Assembly (NCBI GenBank): GCA_017632755.1
Contig: JAGBQU010000184.1
Location: forward strand, 1 to 8,106
Origin: Lachnospiraceae bacterium
GTDB taxonomy: Bacteria > Bacillota_A > Clostridia > Lachnospirales > Lachnospiraceae
Reading direction: 5' to 3'
DNA: 8,106 nt
The first letter of the stretch is position 1; each line of letters opens with the position of its first letter. The position numbers and the translations under genes were made by a program. Positions 1 to 6,059 of this stretch are shown here, piece by piece. The notes under the pieces are model-generated. The model saw only the letters and a program-made list of their open reading frames with translations, was not told the DNA's origin and did no database searches.

Positions 1-348
1 ATCACGGTAAACGGAAAGCGGTTTTGCTGTAATGCACTTGTAGATACGGGAAACAGTCTTTGTGATCCCATCAGTCGAAGACCGGTCCTGATCCTGGAGA
101 GGAGTGTTCTTAAGGCATATGAGGTGACGATCAGGCCGGAGCAGTACCGCGTCATTCCCTATCATTCCCTCGGTAGAGAGAACGGAATGCTGGAGGGATT
201 TGTCGCCGGTTTGGTGTGCGTTTTGGATGAAACGGAAAACGGCAGGATACAACGGATGAAGCGATCCAATGTTGTGATCGGGATCTATGAAGGAACACTG
301 AGCGGTGATGGCGCGTATCAGATGATCCTTCATCCAATGTTTATGTGA
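1..348 (+). CDS. spoIIGA: SpoIIGA, sigma-E processing peptidase (C-terminal part, 5' truncated by window)
   Basis: The open frame enters from the left edge in frame 1 and ends at TGA 346-348, giving 115 visible residues. SpoIIGA is a membrane-anchored aspartic-type protease that removes the pro-sequence of sigma-E in the mother cell after asymmetric division. The visible part is the soluble protease half. It holds the motif VDTGNSLCDPISRRPV with the catalytic aspartate at visible residue 15 (nt 43-45), matching the DTGN motif around the B. subtilis catalytic Asp. The family's ending, with a VVIGIY segment followed by a short ILHP tail, is also present. The N-terminal five-helix membrane domain lies outside the window. 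The gene is 14 nt upstream of sigE, the canonical spoIIG operon order, which strongly supports the call. The promoter is not in view. Confidence 0.95.
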   Translation: MTVNGKRFCCNALVDTGNSLCDPISRRPVLILERSVLKAYEVTIRPEQYRVIPYHSLGRENGMLEGFVAGLVCVLDETENGRIQRMKRSNVVIGIYEGTLSGDGAYQMILHPMFM

Positions 349-362
349 TAGGAGGCTGACAC

Positions 363-1103
363 ATGGTATTAAAACTGGCGATGCCCGGCAAGATCCGGTT
401 CGGATTGGTGAACCCCGGCAGAGGACTGTTGTTTCCCAAGCAGGGAGATATCCATTATATAGGAGGGGCGGAGGTGCTTCCTCCGCCGCTGGAGGCCGAG
501 AAGGAAAATGCGATGATTCGGGGACTGGGCACTGTGGCGGATCGTGAATCAAAAACCATTCTGATCGAGCACAATCTGAGGCTTGTCGTTTATATTGCCA
601 AAAAATTTGACAACACAGGCATCGGCGTGGAAGATCTGATCTCGATCGGTACGATCGGACTGATCAAGTCAATCAATACTTACAAGCCGGATAAGAATAT
701 CAAGCTTGCGACGTATGCTTCCCGCTGCATCGAAAATGAGATACTGATGTATCTAAGGCGCAATAACAAGACAAAACTGGAAGTTTCGATCGATGAGCCG
801 CTCAACGTGGATTGGGATGGAAATGAACTCCTTTTGTCCGACATACTCGGAACGGAGGAAGATGTCATCTATAAGGATATTGAGGACGAAGCGGAACGCA
901 AAATCCTGAGAAAGGCGATCGCAAAACTTTCGGAGCGGGAGAGAAAGATCATCAATCTTAGGTTCGGGCTTGAGAGAGCGGATGGATGTGAGATGACCCA
1001 AAAGGAAGTTGCGGATCTGCTCGGGATCTCACAGTCCTATATCTCGAGACTGGAGAAAAAGATCATGAAACGTCTGAAAAAAGAGATCACAAAAGAATGT
1101 TGA
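363..1103 (+). CDS. sigE: RNA polymerase sporulation sigma factor sigma-E (pro-form)
   Basis: This 246-residue sigma-70 family protein directs early mother-cell transcription during sporulation. AGGAGG at 350-355 lies 7 nt before the ATG. The pro-sequence occupies about residues 1-29, and the mature family signature [14 protein letters not shown] starts near residue 30, where SpoIIGA should cut. Region 2 runs from about residue 70 to 135, with [12 protein letters not shown], the core-binding stretch [16 protein letters not shown] and the near-invariant [18 protein letters not shown] at 116-133. Region 4 begins near residue 190 (LSERERKII), and its helix-turn-helix lies at about 212-232 ([20 protein letters not shown]). 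Residues YASRC and [11 protein letters not shown] separate sigma-E from sigma-G, sigma-F and sigma-K. Two features differ from B. subtilis: a proline/glycine-rich pro-sequence and a slightly longer loop before the helix-turn-helix ([10 protein letters not shown]). Its position after spoIIGA confirms identity. Confidence 0.97.
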   Translation: MVLKLAMPGKIRFGLVNPGRGLLFPKQGDIHYIGGAEVLPPPLEAEKENAMIRGLGTVADRESKTILIEHNLRLVVYIAKKFDNTGIGVEDLISIGTIGLIKSINTYKPDKNIKLATYASRCIENEILMYLRRNNKTKLEVSIDEPLNVDWDGNELLLSDILGTEEDVIYKDIEDEAERKILRKAIAKLSERERKIINLRFGLERADGCEMTQKEVADLLGISQSYISRLEKKIMKRLKKEITKEC

Positions 1104-1128
1104 CGGGACGACTGTATTTGCATATATT
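1100..1128 (+). promoter_or_regulatory. Candidate promoter for the LysM-GH18 gene
   Basis: TTGACG at 1100-1105 and TATATT at 1123-1128 are separated by 17 bp, so each element has 5 of 6 bases of the vegetative consensus at ideal spacing. The -35 overlaps the sigE stop codon. The -10 area also reads CATATATT (1121-1128), which resembles the -10 class of mother-cell sigma factors (sigma-E CATACANT, sigma-K CATANNNTA). A sigma-E -35 at the correct spacing is not evident, so the sigma factor remains uncertain. Read-through from the spoIIG operon is an alternative, because no terminator follows sigE. Confidence 0.5.
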
Positions 1129-1142
1129 GTTGTAAGGGCTGT

Positions 1143-1147
1143 GGAGG
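1143..1147 (+). promoter_or_regulatory. Ribosome binding site deciding the GH18 gene start
   Basis: GGAGG sits 8 nt upstream of ATG 1156. An in-frame GTG at 1141 would place this Shine-Dalgarno sequence inside the coding region and has no good site of its own. Starting at 1156 also gives a protein that begins directly with the LysM strand (AIYVVQTGDDVDTVS). Confidence 0.8.
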
Positions 1148-1155
1148 CGGAAAGA

Positions 1156-2295
1156 ATGGCGATTTATGTTGTGCAGACGGGAGACGATGTGGATACTGTC
1201 TCAGCATCGCAAAATGTGCCGGTGCAGGATGTGATCTTTGACAATCAGCTCATCTATCCATATGAGCTTGCAGTGGGGCAGGCATTGTACATCCGGGGAG
1301 AAGAGCGAGAGGATGCTCTGTTGCAGACAAATGGATATGCTTACCCGTTCATCAGCTCCTGGGTGCTTGGGCAGACGTTACCCTATTTGAGCCGGTTGTC
1401 CGTTTTCTCCTATGGATTTACGACAAACGGCGATCTGATCCCTCCGCCGCTTGACGAGACTTATATGATAGATCTTGCATATCAGTATGGCGTGATGCCG
1501 ATCATGACGCTTACGCCGTTCGATGAGAGCGGGATCTTCAACAATATGCTGATCAGTGCACTTGTCGGCAGCCGGGAGGCCAAAAGCAATCTGATCTCGG
1601 AAATCCTGACGCTTATGCAGTCCAAACGATATCAAGGCGTAGATGTGGATTTTGAATACATTCTCGCAAGAGACAGAGACGCCTTTGGCCTGTTTGTAGA
1701 GGAACTCACGCAGGCTCTGAACGCGCAGGGACATGTGTCAAGTGTTGCCTTGGCGCCGAAGACGAGCGCCGACCAGCAGGGATTGCTATATGAGGGGAAG
1801 GACTACAGACAGCTGGGACTTGTGGCCGATCAGGTTTTACTCATGACCTATGAGTGGGGATATACCTACGGTCCTCCGATGGCTGTGGCACCCATCAACC
1901 GGGTGCGTGAGGTGGTGGATTATGCAGTCAGTGAGATCGATCCGGCCAAGATCAGCCTGGGAATCCCCAACTACGGATATGACTGGACCCTTCCGTATGT
2001 GCGCGGACAAAGCAGGGCAAGGACGATCGGAAATGTGGAAGCCGTGCGGCTTGCGATCCGCTACGGTGCGCAGATCCTGTTTGATGAGACTGCAATGTCG
2101 CCTTTTTTTACATATAGCGAGGATGGACTGACGCATGAAGTGTGGTTTGAGGATGTGCGGAGTATGCAGGCGAAATTCGATCTGATCCGTGAGTACGGTC
2201 TGCACGGAGCCGGATATTGGCAGATCATGCAGCTTTTTCGTGCAAACTGGCTTCAGCTTGCGGAAAATTTCCGCATTCTGAGGGGAAACGGGTAG
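1156..2295 (+). CDS. LysM and GH18 domain spore cortex-fragment hydrolase (SleL/YaaH-like)
   Basis: This 379-residue protein is most like the cortical fragment-lytic enzymes SleL/YaaH, which cleave glycan strands of the spore cortex. A single LysM peptidoglycan-binding module spans about residues 1-47 (YVVQTGDDVDTVS ... VGQALYI). The GH18 barrel fills the rest. Its catalytic motif GVDVDFEYI lies at 161-169, with D163, D165 and the proton donor E167. Other family landmarks are LLMTYEWGYTYGPPMAVAPI, GIPNYGYDW and the late tryptophan in GYWQIMQLF. There is no signal peptide, as is usual for spore hydrolases made in the mother cell and deposited from its cytoplasm. B. subtilis SleL carries two LysM modules, so this is a shorter version. 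The gene begins 52 nt after sigE, which fits mother-cell expression. GH18 proteins of this subgroup may be N-acetylglucosaminidases or epimerase-like lyases, so the exact reaction is not fixed by sequence. Confidence 0.87.
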   Translation: MAIYVVQTGDDVDTVSASQNVPVQDVIFDNQLIYPYELAVGQALYIRGEEREDALLQTNGYAYPFISSWVLGQTLPYLSRLSVFSYGFTTNGDLIPPPLDETYMIDLAYQYGVMPIMTLTPFDESGIFNNMLISALVGSREAKSNLISEILTLMQSKRYQGVDVDFEYILARDRDAFGLFVEELTQALNAQGHVSSVALAPKTSADQQGLLYEGKDYRQLGLVADQVLLMTYEWGYTYGPPMAVAPINRVREVVDYAVSEIDPAKISLGIPNYGYDWTLPYVRGQSRARTIGNVEAVRLAIRYGAQILFDETAMSPFFTYSEDGLTHEVWFEDVRSMQAKFDLIREYGLHGAGYWQIMQLFRANWLQLAENFRILRGNG

Positions 2296-2357
2296 CGCGG
2301 CCGGCTCATATTGACGATGCTATAACCTTAAGTTTTTATAAAGAAATAGAAAAAAAA

Positions 2358-2386
2358 GAGACAAAGAATGCAAAAATGGTTATACT
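2358..2386 (+). promoter_or_regulatory. Candidate vegetative promoter for trxA
   Basis: GAGACA at 2358-2363 (4 of 6 to TTGACA) and TATACT at 2381-2386 (5 of 6 to TATAAT) are 17 bp apart in an A-rich spacer. Transcription would start near 2392, leaving a leader of roughly 29 nt before the trxA ATG. The spacer 2296-2420 shows no GC-rich hairpin with a T tract, so no terminator for the GH18 gene is seen. Confidence 0.55.
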
Positions 2387-2420
2387 ATCGATGAAATAAA
2401 ATCACGAAGGGAGAAGTGTT

Positions 2421-2732
2421 ATGGCAGCACAAAGCGTGACAACAGAGACTTTTGAAGCGGAAGTGATCCGCGCAGATAAGCCGGTTTTAGTTGATTTCTG
2501 GGCTCCCTGGTGTGGCCCGTGTAAAATGATATCGCCTCTCGTGGAGGAACTTGCGCAGGAGACAAGTGATGTCAAGATCTGTAAAGTAAATGTGGATCAG
2601 CAGCCTGAGCTTGCCGCAAAGTATCAGGTTATGTCGATCCCCACGCTGGTGATCTTTCAAAACGGCGAAATCATGAAAAAGACGGTGGGAGCCATTGCGA
2701 AACAGCAGCTGAGAGAGTTTATCAAACTTTAA
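2421..2732 (+). CDS. trxA: Thioredoxin
   Basis: This is a 103-residue cytoplasmic thioredoxin of typical length. It reduces disulfides in proteins such as ribonucleotide reductase and peroxiredoxins, using electrons from thioredoxin reductase. The active site WCGPC is at residues 30-34 (C31 and C34), preceded by the buried acid D25 in LVDFWAPW. The cis-proline P74 (MSIPTLVIF) follows at the expected distance, then the NGE turn at 81-83. AAGGGAG at 2407-2413 lies 7 nt before the ATG. The following LCP gene starts 44 nt after the stop with no terminator between, so the two may share a transcript. No truncation or unusual residue is seen. Confidence 0.96.
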   Translation: MAAQSVTTETFEAEVIRADKPVLVDFWAPWCGPCKMISPLVEELAQETSDVKICKVNVDQQPELAAKYQVMSIPTLVIFQNGEIMKKTVGAIAKQQLREFIKL

Positions 2733-2765
2733 GATGCAAAAGAGAACGCCGCATGTTGGCGAAAT

Positions 2766-2771
2766 AGGTGG
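2766..2771 (+). promoter_or_regulatory. Ribosome binding site deciding the LCP gene start
   Basis: AGGTGG, one mismatch from AGGAGG, lies 5 nt before ATG 2777. An in-frame GTG at 2768 falls inside this motif and has only GAAATA upstream, so ATG 2777 (MKNEDLINEGE) is the better start. Confidence 0.65.
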
Positions 2772-2776
2772 AGATT

Positions 2777-4174
2777 ATGAAAAACGAAGATTTGATCAAT
2801 GAGGGCGAAGCGATCAAAGAGGGACTGGAACGTTTTTTGGAACAGGAACTTGCGCAGCGGCGCCCCTCTTCCCCGGAAGAATCCGTTGAGAACGATCCCG
2901 GCGCAGGAAGACAAAATGCAAATGAACCGGGATTGAGACAACCGGTCTATGAGTCGGCGCTGCGACGAGATCCGGAGCGTGAAGCGGAGATACAAAGAAT
3001 GCCGGATGCGGAGAAGCCGGTGCAAGGACAGCCGCGCCGGGAAGAACCGGCACAAAGGCAGTCCGGCAGGAGGGAAGCGGCAGAGCGAGGAGCTGCCCAA
3101 AGAGCACCTGAGGGGAGAGCTCCTGAGGGGAGAGCACCTGCGGGGAGAACACCTGCGGGGAGAACGCAGGGTACGAGAAAAACGAATGGAAAAAGACAAA
3201 AGGGTAAAGAGATGAGTAGGAGAAAGAAAAAGAAGAAGTCCGGATTAAAGGGAATCCTGTTGTTCCTTTTATTTTTGTTGCTTTTGTTTGCCGGCATGTG
3301 GTATTTTGCAGTCGGAAGCGTATACAACAGGATGAGTTTTCAAAAGGAAGAGGAACTGGCAGGTGAGCCCATGAAACAGGAGGGCGTGACCAATATCCTC
3401 CTGATCGGCAACGATTCGAGAAACAAGGATGATGACGGCAGAAGCGATGCGATGATCCTGATATCCATCAGCAATAAGACGAAGAAGATCTATATGACAT
3501 CCCTTCTCCGTGATATGTATGTGGACATTCCGGGCAGGGATGGCAACCGGCTCAATGCGGCGTATGCATATGGAGGACCGTCCCTTCTTTTAGAGACGAT
3601 CGAACAGAATTTTGATATCGAAGTGAACCGCTATGTGCTTGTGAATTTCCAGGCGTTTGCAAATCTTGTGGACGCGGTGGGGGGCGTCGATCTGGAGCTG
3701 AGCAACGAGGAGGTCAAGTGGGTCAATGCGTATCTGAATGAGTATAACCTGCTCGAGGGAAGGGATATCACGACGGATTATCTTGACGAATCGCTCAGCG
3801 GCATGATCCATCTCAACGGTCCACAGGCGCTCGCATATTGCAGAAACCGATATATCGGAACCGATTTTGAGCGGACAAACCGTCAGAGAAAGGTGCTTAC
3901 GGCAGCATCCGGCAAGCTCCCCGCGGCTCTTGCCACAAATTCCGCACAGCTCATCGACGGGCTTTTCCCGCAGCTTACGACAAACCTGACACAGACGGAA
4001 TGCTATACACTGAGTATGCAGGCCGGCAAACTTCTGACCTATGAGATCATACAGTCCAGCATTCCCGTCGAGGGGTCCTATCAGAATGCAAGGATAAGAG
4101 ACATGGCGGTGCTTGAGGTCGATTTTGGTATGAACAAAGATTACATCAGAAAAAATATATACGGCGAGGAATAA
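2777..4174 (+). CDS. LytR-CpsA-Psr (LCP) family cell-wall glycopolymer ligase
   Basis: This 465-residue membrane protein belongs to the LCP family, which transfers lipid-linked anionic glycopolymers (teichoic acids, capsule) onto peptidoglycan at the outer membrane face. Residues 1-155 form a long, charged, low-complexity cytoplasmic region rich in R, E, Q, P and G. It contains four RAPEG-type repeats at about 109-128 and ends in a lysine/arginine cluster. One membrane helix spans about 159-179 (GILLFLLFLLLLFAGMWYF), so the catalytic domain is extracellular. The LCP domain starts near residue 204 (VTNILLIGNDSR) and shows R222 and D224 in GRSDAMILIS, R245 and D246 in SLLRDMYVDIP, and the late signature R356, R358, D363, R366 and Q370 in CRNRYIGTDFERTNRQ. 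The DHH gene follows after 3 nt, indicating co-transcription. The tail is much longer than the short N-terminus of many LCP proteins. Which polymer it transfers cannot be told. Confidence 0.92.
   Translation: MKNEDLINEGEAIKEGLERFLEQELAQRRPSSPEESVENDPGAGRQNANEPGLRQPVYESALRRDPEREAEIQRMPDAEKPVQGQPRREEPAQRQSGRREAAERGAAQRAPEGRAPEGRAPAGRTPAGRTQGTRKTNGKRQKGKEMSRRKKKKKSGLKGILLFLLFLLLLFAGMWYFAVGSVYNRMSFQKEEELAGEPMKQEGVTNILLIGNDSRNKDDDGRSDAMILISISNKTKKIYMTSLLRDMYVDIPGRDGNRLNAAYAYGGPSLLLETIEQNFDIEVNRYVLVNFQAFANLVDAVGGVDLELSNEEVKWVNAYLNEYNLLEGRDITTDYLDESLSGMIHLNGPQALAYCRNRYIGTDFERTNRQRKVLTAASGKLPAALATNSAQLIDGLFPQLTTNLTQTECYTLSMQAGKLLTYEIIQSSIPVEGSYQNARIRDMAVLEVDFGMNKDYIRKNIYGEE
3101..3160 (+). repeat. 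Four tandem 15-bp repeats in the LCP gene
   Basis: Four in-frame copies of a 15-bp unit (AGAGCACCTGAGGGG and close variants) start at 3101, 3116, 3131 and 3146. They encode RAPEG, RAPEG, RAPAG and RTPAG. A degenerate fifth copy (RTQGT) follows. Units differ by only one or two bases from their neighbours, which suggests recent slippage expansion. Because 15 is divisible by three, changes in copy number would keep the reading frame. Confidence 0.95.
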
Positions 4175-4177
4175 GGA

Positions 4178-5149
4178 ATGAAACCGCTCGAGTTGACGAA
4201 GATTCTCAAAAACCATAAGGTTTATGTACAGACGCACAATTATCCGGATCCGGATGCGATCGCCAGTGCCTTCGGACTGCAATACTTTTTGAAGCAGCAT
4301 GGAATCGATACGATCATCTGCTATGACGGCAAGATCGAAAAACTCAGTACGAAGAAAATGTTTGATGTATTCGGGATCCGCGTGCTGCCTATCGGCGAGA
4401 TACGGGATATGCAAGAAGAAGATTACATCGTGGTCGTTGATGCGCAGAAATTTAATGCCAATATTACGGACTTTGTGGGCGATGAGATCGCCTGCATTGA
4501 CCACCATCCTACATATTATGCGTGTGATTATCAATATAAGGATATCCGGGATGTCGGCGCCTGTGCCTCGATCATCGCTTCGTATTTCAAAGAGACGGAT
4601 ACACCGATCAGTCCCGAGGCAGCTGCTGCGCTCGCTTACGGCATCAAGATGGATACCGCAGATTTCACAAGAGGAGCCACTCCTTTTGATGCCGAGATGT
4701 TTGCCTATGTATTTGAAAGATCCAATGCAAATCTGATCCTGCAGATGTACCGGGATGTGATGGAGTTTGCGGATCTGAAGGCATATGGTGCCGCCATAGA
4801 CAATGTACAGATCTATGACAGGGTGGGCTTCGCACAGATTCCGTTTGACTGTCCGGATGCGCTCGTTGCCATCATCTCGGATTTTATCCTTGCCCTGGAT
4901 GTCGTTACGGTGTCAGTGGTATATGCGCTCCGCCCTGACGGGATCAAGTTTTCGGTCCGCAGCGAGGTGGAAGAGACGGATGCCGGTGATGTGACCAAGC
5001 GTGCCCTTGCAGAAATCGGCAGCGGCGGCGGACACAAGGAGATGGCAGGAGGGTTCATCCCTACAGAGAACAGATCCATGCTTGGAGAGGATTCAGACTT
5101 TTACATCCGCAGACGATTCCTGGATGCCATCAATCATCCCACCAGATAG
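4178..5149 (+). CDS. DHH-family phosphoesterase (NrnA-like / DHH-DHHA1)
   Basis: This 323-residue cytoplasmic protein has the DHH plus DHHA1 architecture of RecJ/NrnA-type metal-dependent phosphoesterases, which degrade short oligonucleotides, pAp or cyclic dinucleotide products. The DHH domain shows THNYPDPDAIAS (D24 and D26), VVVDAQ (D88), the name-giving IDHH at 107-110, and GIKMDTADF (D159), together a complete set of expected Mn-binding residues. The DHHA1 glycine-rich substrate loop is GSGGGHKEMAGG at 281-292. GAGGA at 4166-4170 is 7 nt before the ATG. It lies 3 nt after the LCP gene and shares that transcript. Its 3' end overlaps the convergent sigG gene by 16 bp (5134-5149). The length fits NrnA-type enzymes without the membrane and PAS domains of GdpP. 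The exact substrate is inference. Confidence 0.88.
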   Translation: MKPLELTKILKNHKVYVQTHNYPDPDAIASAFGLQYFLKQHGIDTIICYDGKIEKLSTKKMFDVFGIRVLPIGEIRDMQEEDYIVVVDAQKFNANITDFVGDEIACIDHHPTYYACDYQYKDIRDVGACASIIASYFKETDTPISPEAAAALAYGIKMDTADFTRGATPFDAEMFAYVFERSNANLILQMYRDVMEFADLKAYGAAIDNVQIYDRVGFAQIPFDCPDALVAIISDFILALDVVTVSVVYALRPDGIKFSVRSEVEETDAGDVTKRALAEIGSGGGHKEMAGGFIPTENRSMLGEDSDFYIRRRFLDAINHPTR

Positions 5150-5913
5150 TTTTTCATCGTTCTTAAGGCATTTTTTTCCAGGCGTGAGACCTGCGCCTGG
5201 GAAATGCCTATCATGGAGGAAACCTCCATCTGTGTTTTCCCTTCAAAAAATCGCATGGAGATGATCTCGCGCTCCCGGTCGCTGAGTCGTTTCATGGCTT
5301 CCGCAAGCGAGAGATGTTCGATCCACAATTCTTCTTTGTTCTTTTTGTCGCTGATCTGATCCATCACATAGAGCGTGTCTCCGCCTTCCGTATATATGGG
5401 CTCATAAAGGCTCATGGGATTTTGAATGGCATCGAGTGCATAGACGATCTCTTCCTTCGACACCCCGATCTCTTCGGCGATCTCGGTCAGATTCGGTTCG
5501 GTCATGTTTTTCTTGGTCAGTGTCTCCTTGGCGTAGATTGCCTTGTAAGCGGTGTCCTTGAGGGAACGGCTCACGCGCAGGGCACTGTTGTCCCGTAAAA
5601 AACGACGGATCTCGCCGATGATCATGGGTACTGCATAGGTGGAAAATTTGACGCCCAGTTTTGTGTCGAAATTGTCGATTGCCTTGATCAGTCCGACACA
5701 GCCGATCTGAAAAAGGTCATCCACATTCTCGTTGCTGTTTCCGAAGCGTTTGATGATGCTCAGTACCAGACGCAGATTTCCCTCGATGTAACGTTCCCTG
5801 GCATCCGGATCTCCGTTCTCGATCCTTTCAAATAAAGATTCCTTCTCCTCGTTTCCCAAAAGAGGGAGCTTTGAAGTGTTTACCCCGCATATTTCCACCT
5901 TTCCCTGTGACAT
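5134..5913 (-). CDS. sigG: RNA polymerase sporulation sigma factor sigma-G
   Basis: This 259-residue sigma factor directs late forespore transcription, including SASP and germination genes. The start codon is at 5911-5913, with AGGAGG (5923-5928 read on the minus strand) 9 nt upstream. The N-terminal KVEICGVNTSKLPLL is diagnostic of sigma-G. Region 2 runs from about 44 to 115, with GNLRLVLSIIKRF, VDDLFQIGCVGLIKAIDNF and KFSTYAVPMIIGEIRRFLRD. Region 3 carries RVSRSLKD, and FEPIY-like LYEPIYTEGGDTLYVMDQISD follows. Region 4 holds RLSDREREIISMRFFEGKTQMEV and the helix-turn-helix ending ISQAQVSRLEK near 246. There is no pro-sequence, as expected. In B. subtilis sigG follows sigE in the same direction; here it is inverted, four genes away and convergent with the DHH gene. 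The residue equivalent to B. subtilis N45 is E44. No intrinsic terminator is seen beyond its stop codon. Confidence 0.97.
   Translation of the reverse strand: MSQGKVEICGVNTSKLPLLGNEEKESLFERIENGDPDARERYIEGNLRLVLSIIKRFGNSNENVDDLFQIGCVGLIKAIDNFDTKLGVKFSTYAVPMIIGEIRRFLRDNSALRVSRSLKDTAYKAIYAKETLTKKNMTEPNLTEIAEEIGVSKEEIVYALDAIQNPMSLYEPIYTEGGDTLYVMDQISDKKNKEELWIEHLSLAEAMKRLSDREREIISMRFFEGKTQMEVSSMIGISQAQVSRLEKNALRTMKNYLVG
5166..5209. other. Strong potential stem-loop inside the 3' end of sigG
   Basis: AGGCATTT (5166-5173) pairs with AAATGCCT (5202-5209), and CCAGGCG (5178-5184) pairs with CGCCTGG (5194-5200), around a 9-nt loop. The two stems are split only by TTTT opposite one G. This gives 15 base pairs on either strand. 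No T tract follows it on the plus strand, so it is not a standard intrinsic terminator for the DHH transcript. In the sigG mRNA it lies in the coding region for the helix-turn-helix and C-terminus. Confidence 0.7.
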
Positions 5914-5945
5914 CGCCCTTTGCCTCCTGTATCATGCTCTATTCT

Positions 5946-5974
5946 AAGGATGTGCAGAGTTTGGAAAAATATAC
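5946..5974 (-). promoter_or_regulatory. Candidate sigma-F/sigma-G promoter of sigG
   Basis: Read on the minus strand, GTATA (5974-5970) is followed after 17 bp by CATCCTT (5952-5946). This matches the forespore promoter class remembered from B. subtilis (-35 GHATR, 17-18 bp, -10 CATHMTA) at all but the last -10 base. Transcription would begin near 5939, leaving about 26 nt before the sigG start codon and including its AGGAGG site. It fits the known dependence of sigG on sigma-F and on itself. Confidence 0.65.
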
Positions 5975-6053
5975 ATGGGAGCATCGGAATGCGGGCTTTG
6001 CAGAATGCGAACATTGCGCCAAAAGCCGCATATATTAAATGCAAAGAGATAGC

Positions 6054-6059
6054 AGGGGG
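6054..6059 (+). promoter_or_regulatory. Ribosome binding site deciding the PRC-barrel gene start
   Basis: AGGGGG lies 6 nt before ATG 6066. An in-frame ATG at 6039 has no comparable site and would add nine residues (MQRDSRGHR) that lack similarity to the known start of YlmC-type proteins. Confidence 0.75.

Noticed and set aside
1378..2205. Minus-strand open frames of about 120 codons opposite the GH18 gene
   Set aside because: They are shadows of a gene with an intact catalytic motif; no domain or good ribosome binding site was seen.
2311..2339. TTGACG-led promoter in the GH18/trxA spacer
   Set aside because: No acceptable -10 lies 16-18 bp downstream; TATAAC is only 4 bp away. The GAGACA/TATACT pair further on is better.
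2747..2761. CGCC/GGCG hairpin between trxA and the LCP gene
   Set aside because: The stem is only 4 bp with a 7-nt loop and no T tract, so it is not a terminator.
3590..4534. Open frame of 314 codons on the minus strand across the LCP/DHH junction
   Set aside because: It is antisense to two genes with complete family motifs, shows no recognisable domain, and its composition looks like a codon shadow.
5119..5154. Possible terminator of the DHH gene (GGATG/CATCC, then TTTTT)
   Set aside because: The stem is 5 bp and the T run starts about 10 nt after it; too weak and too distant.
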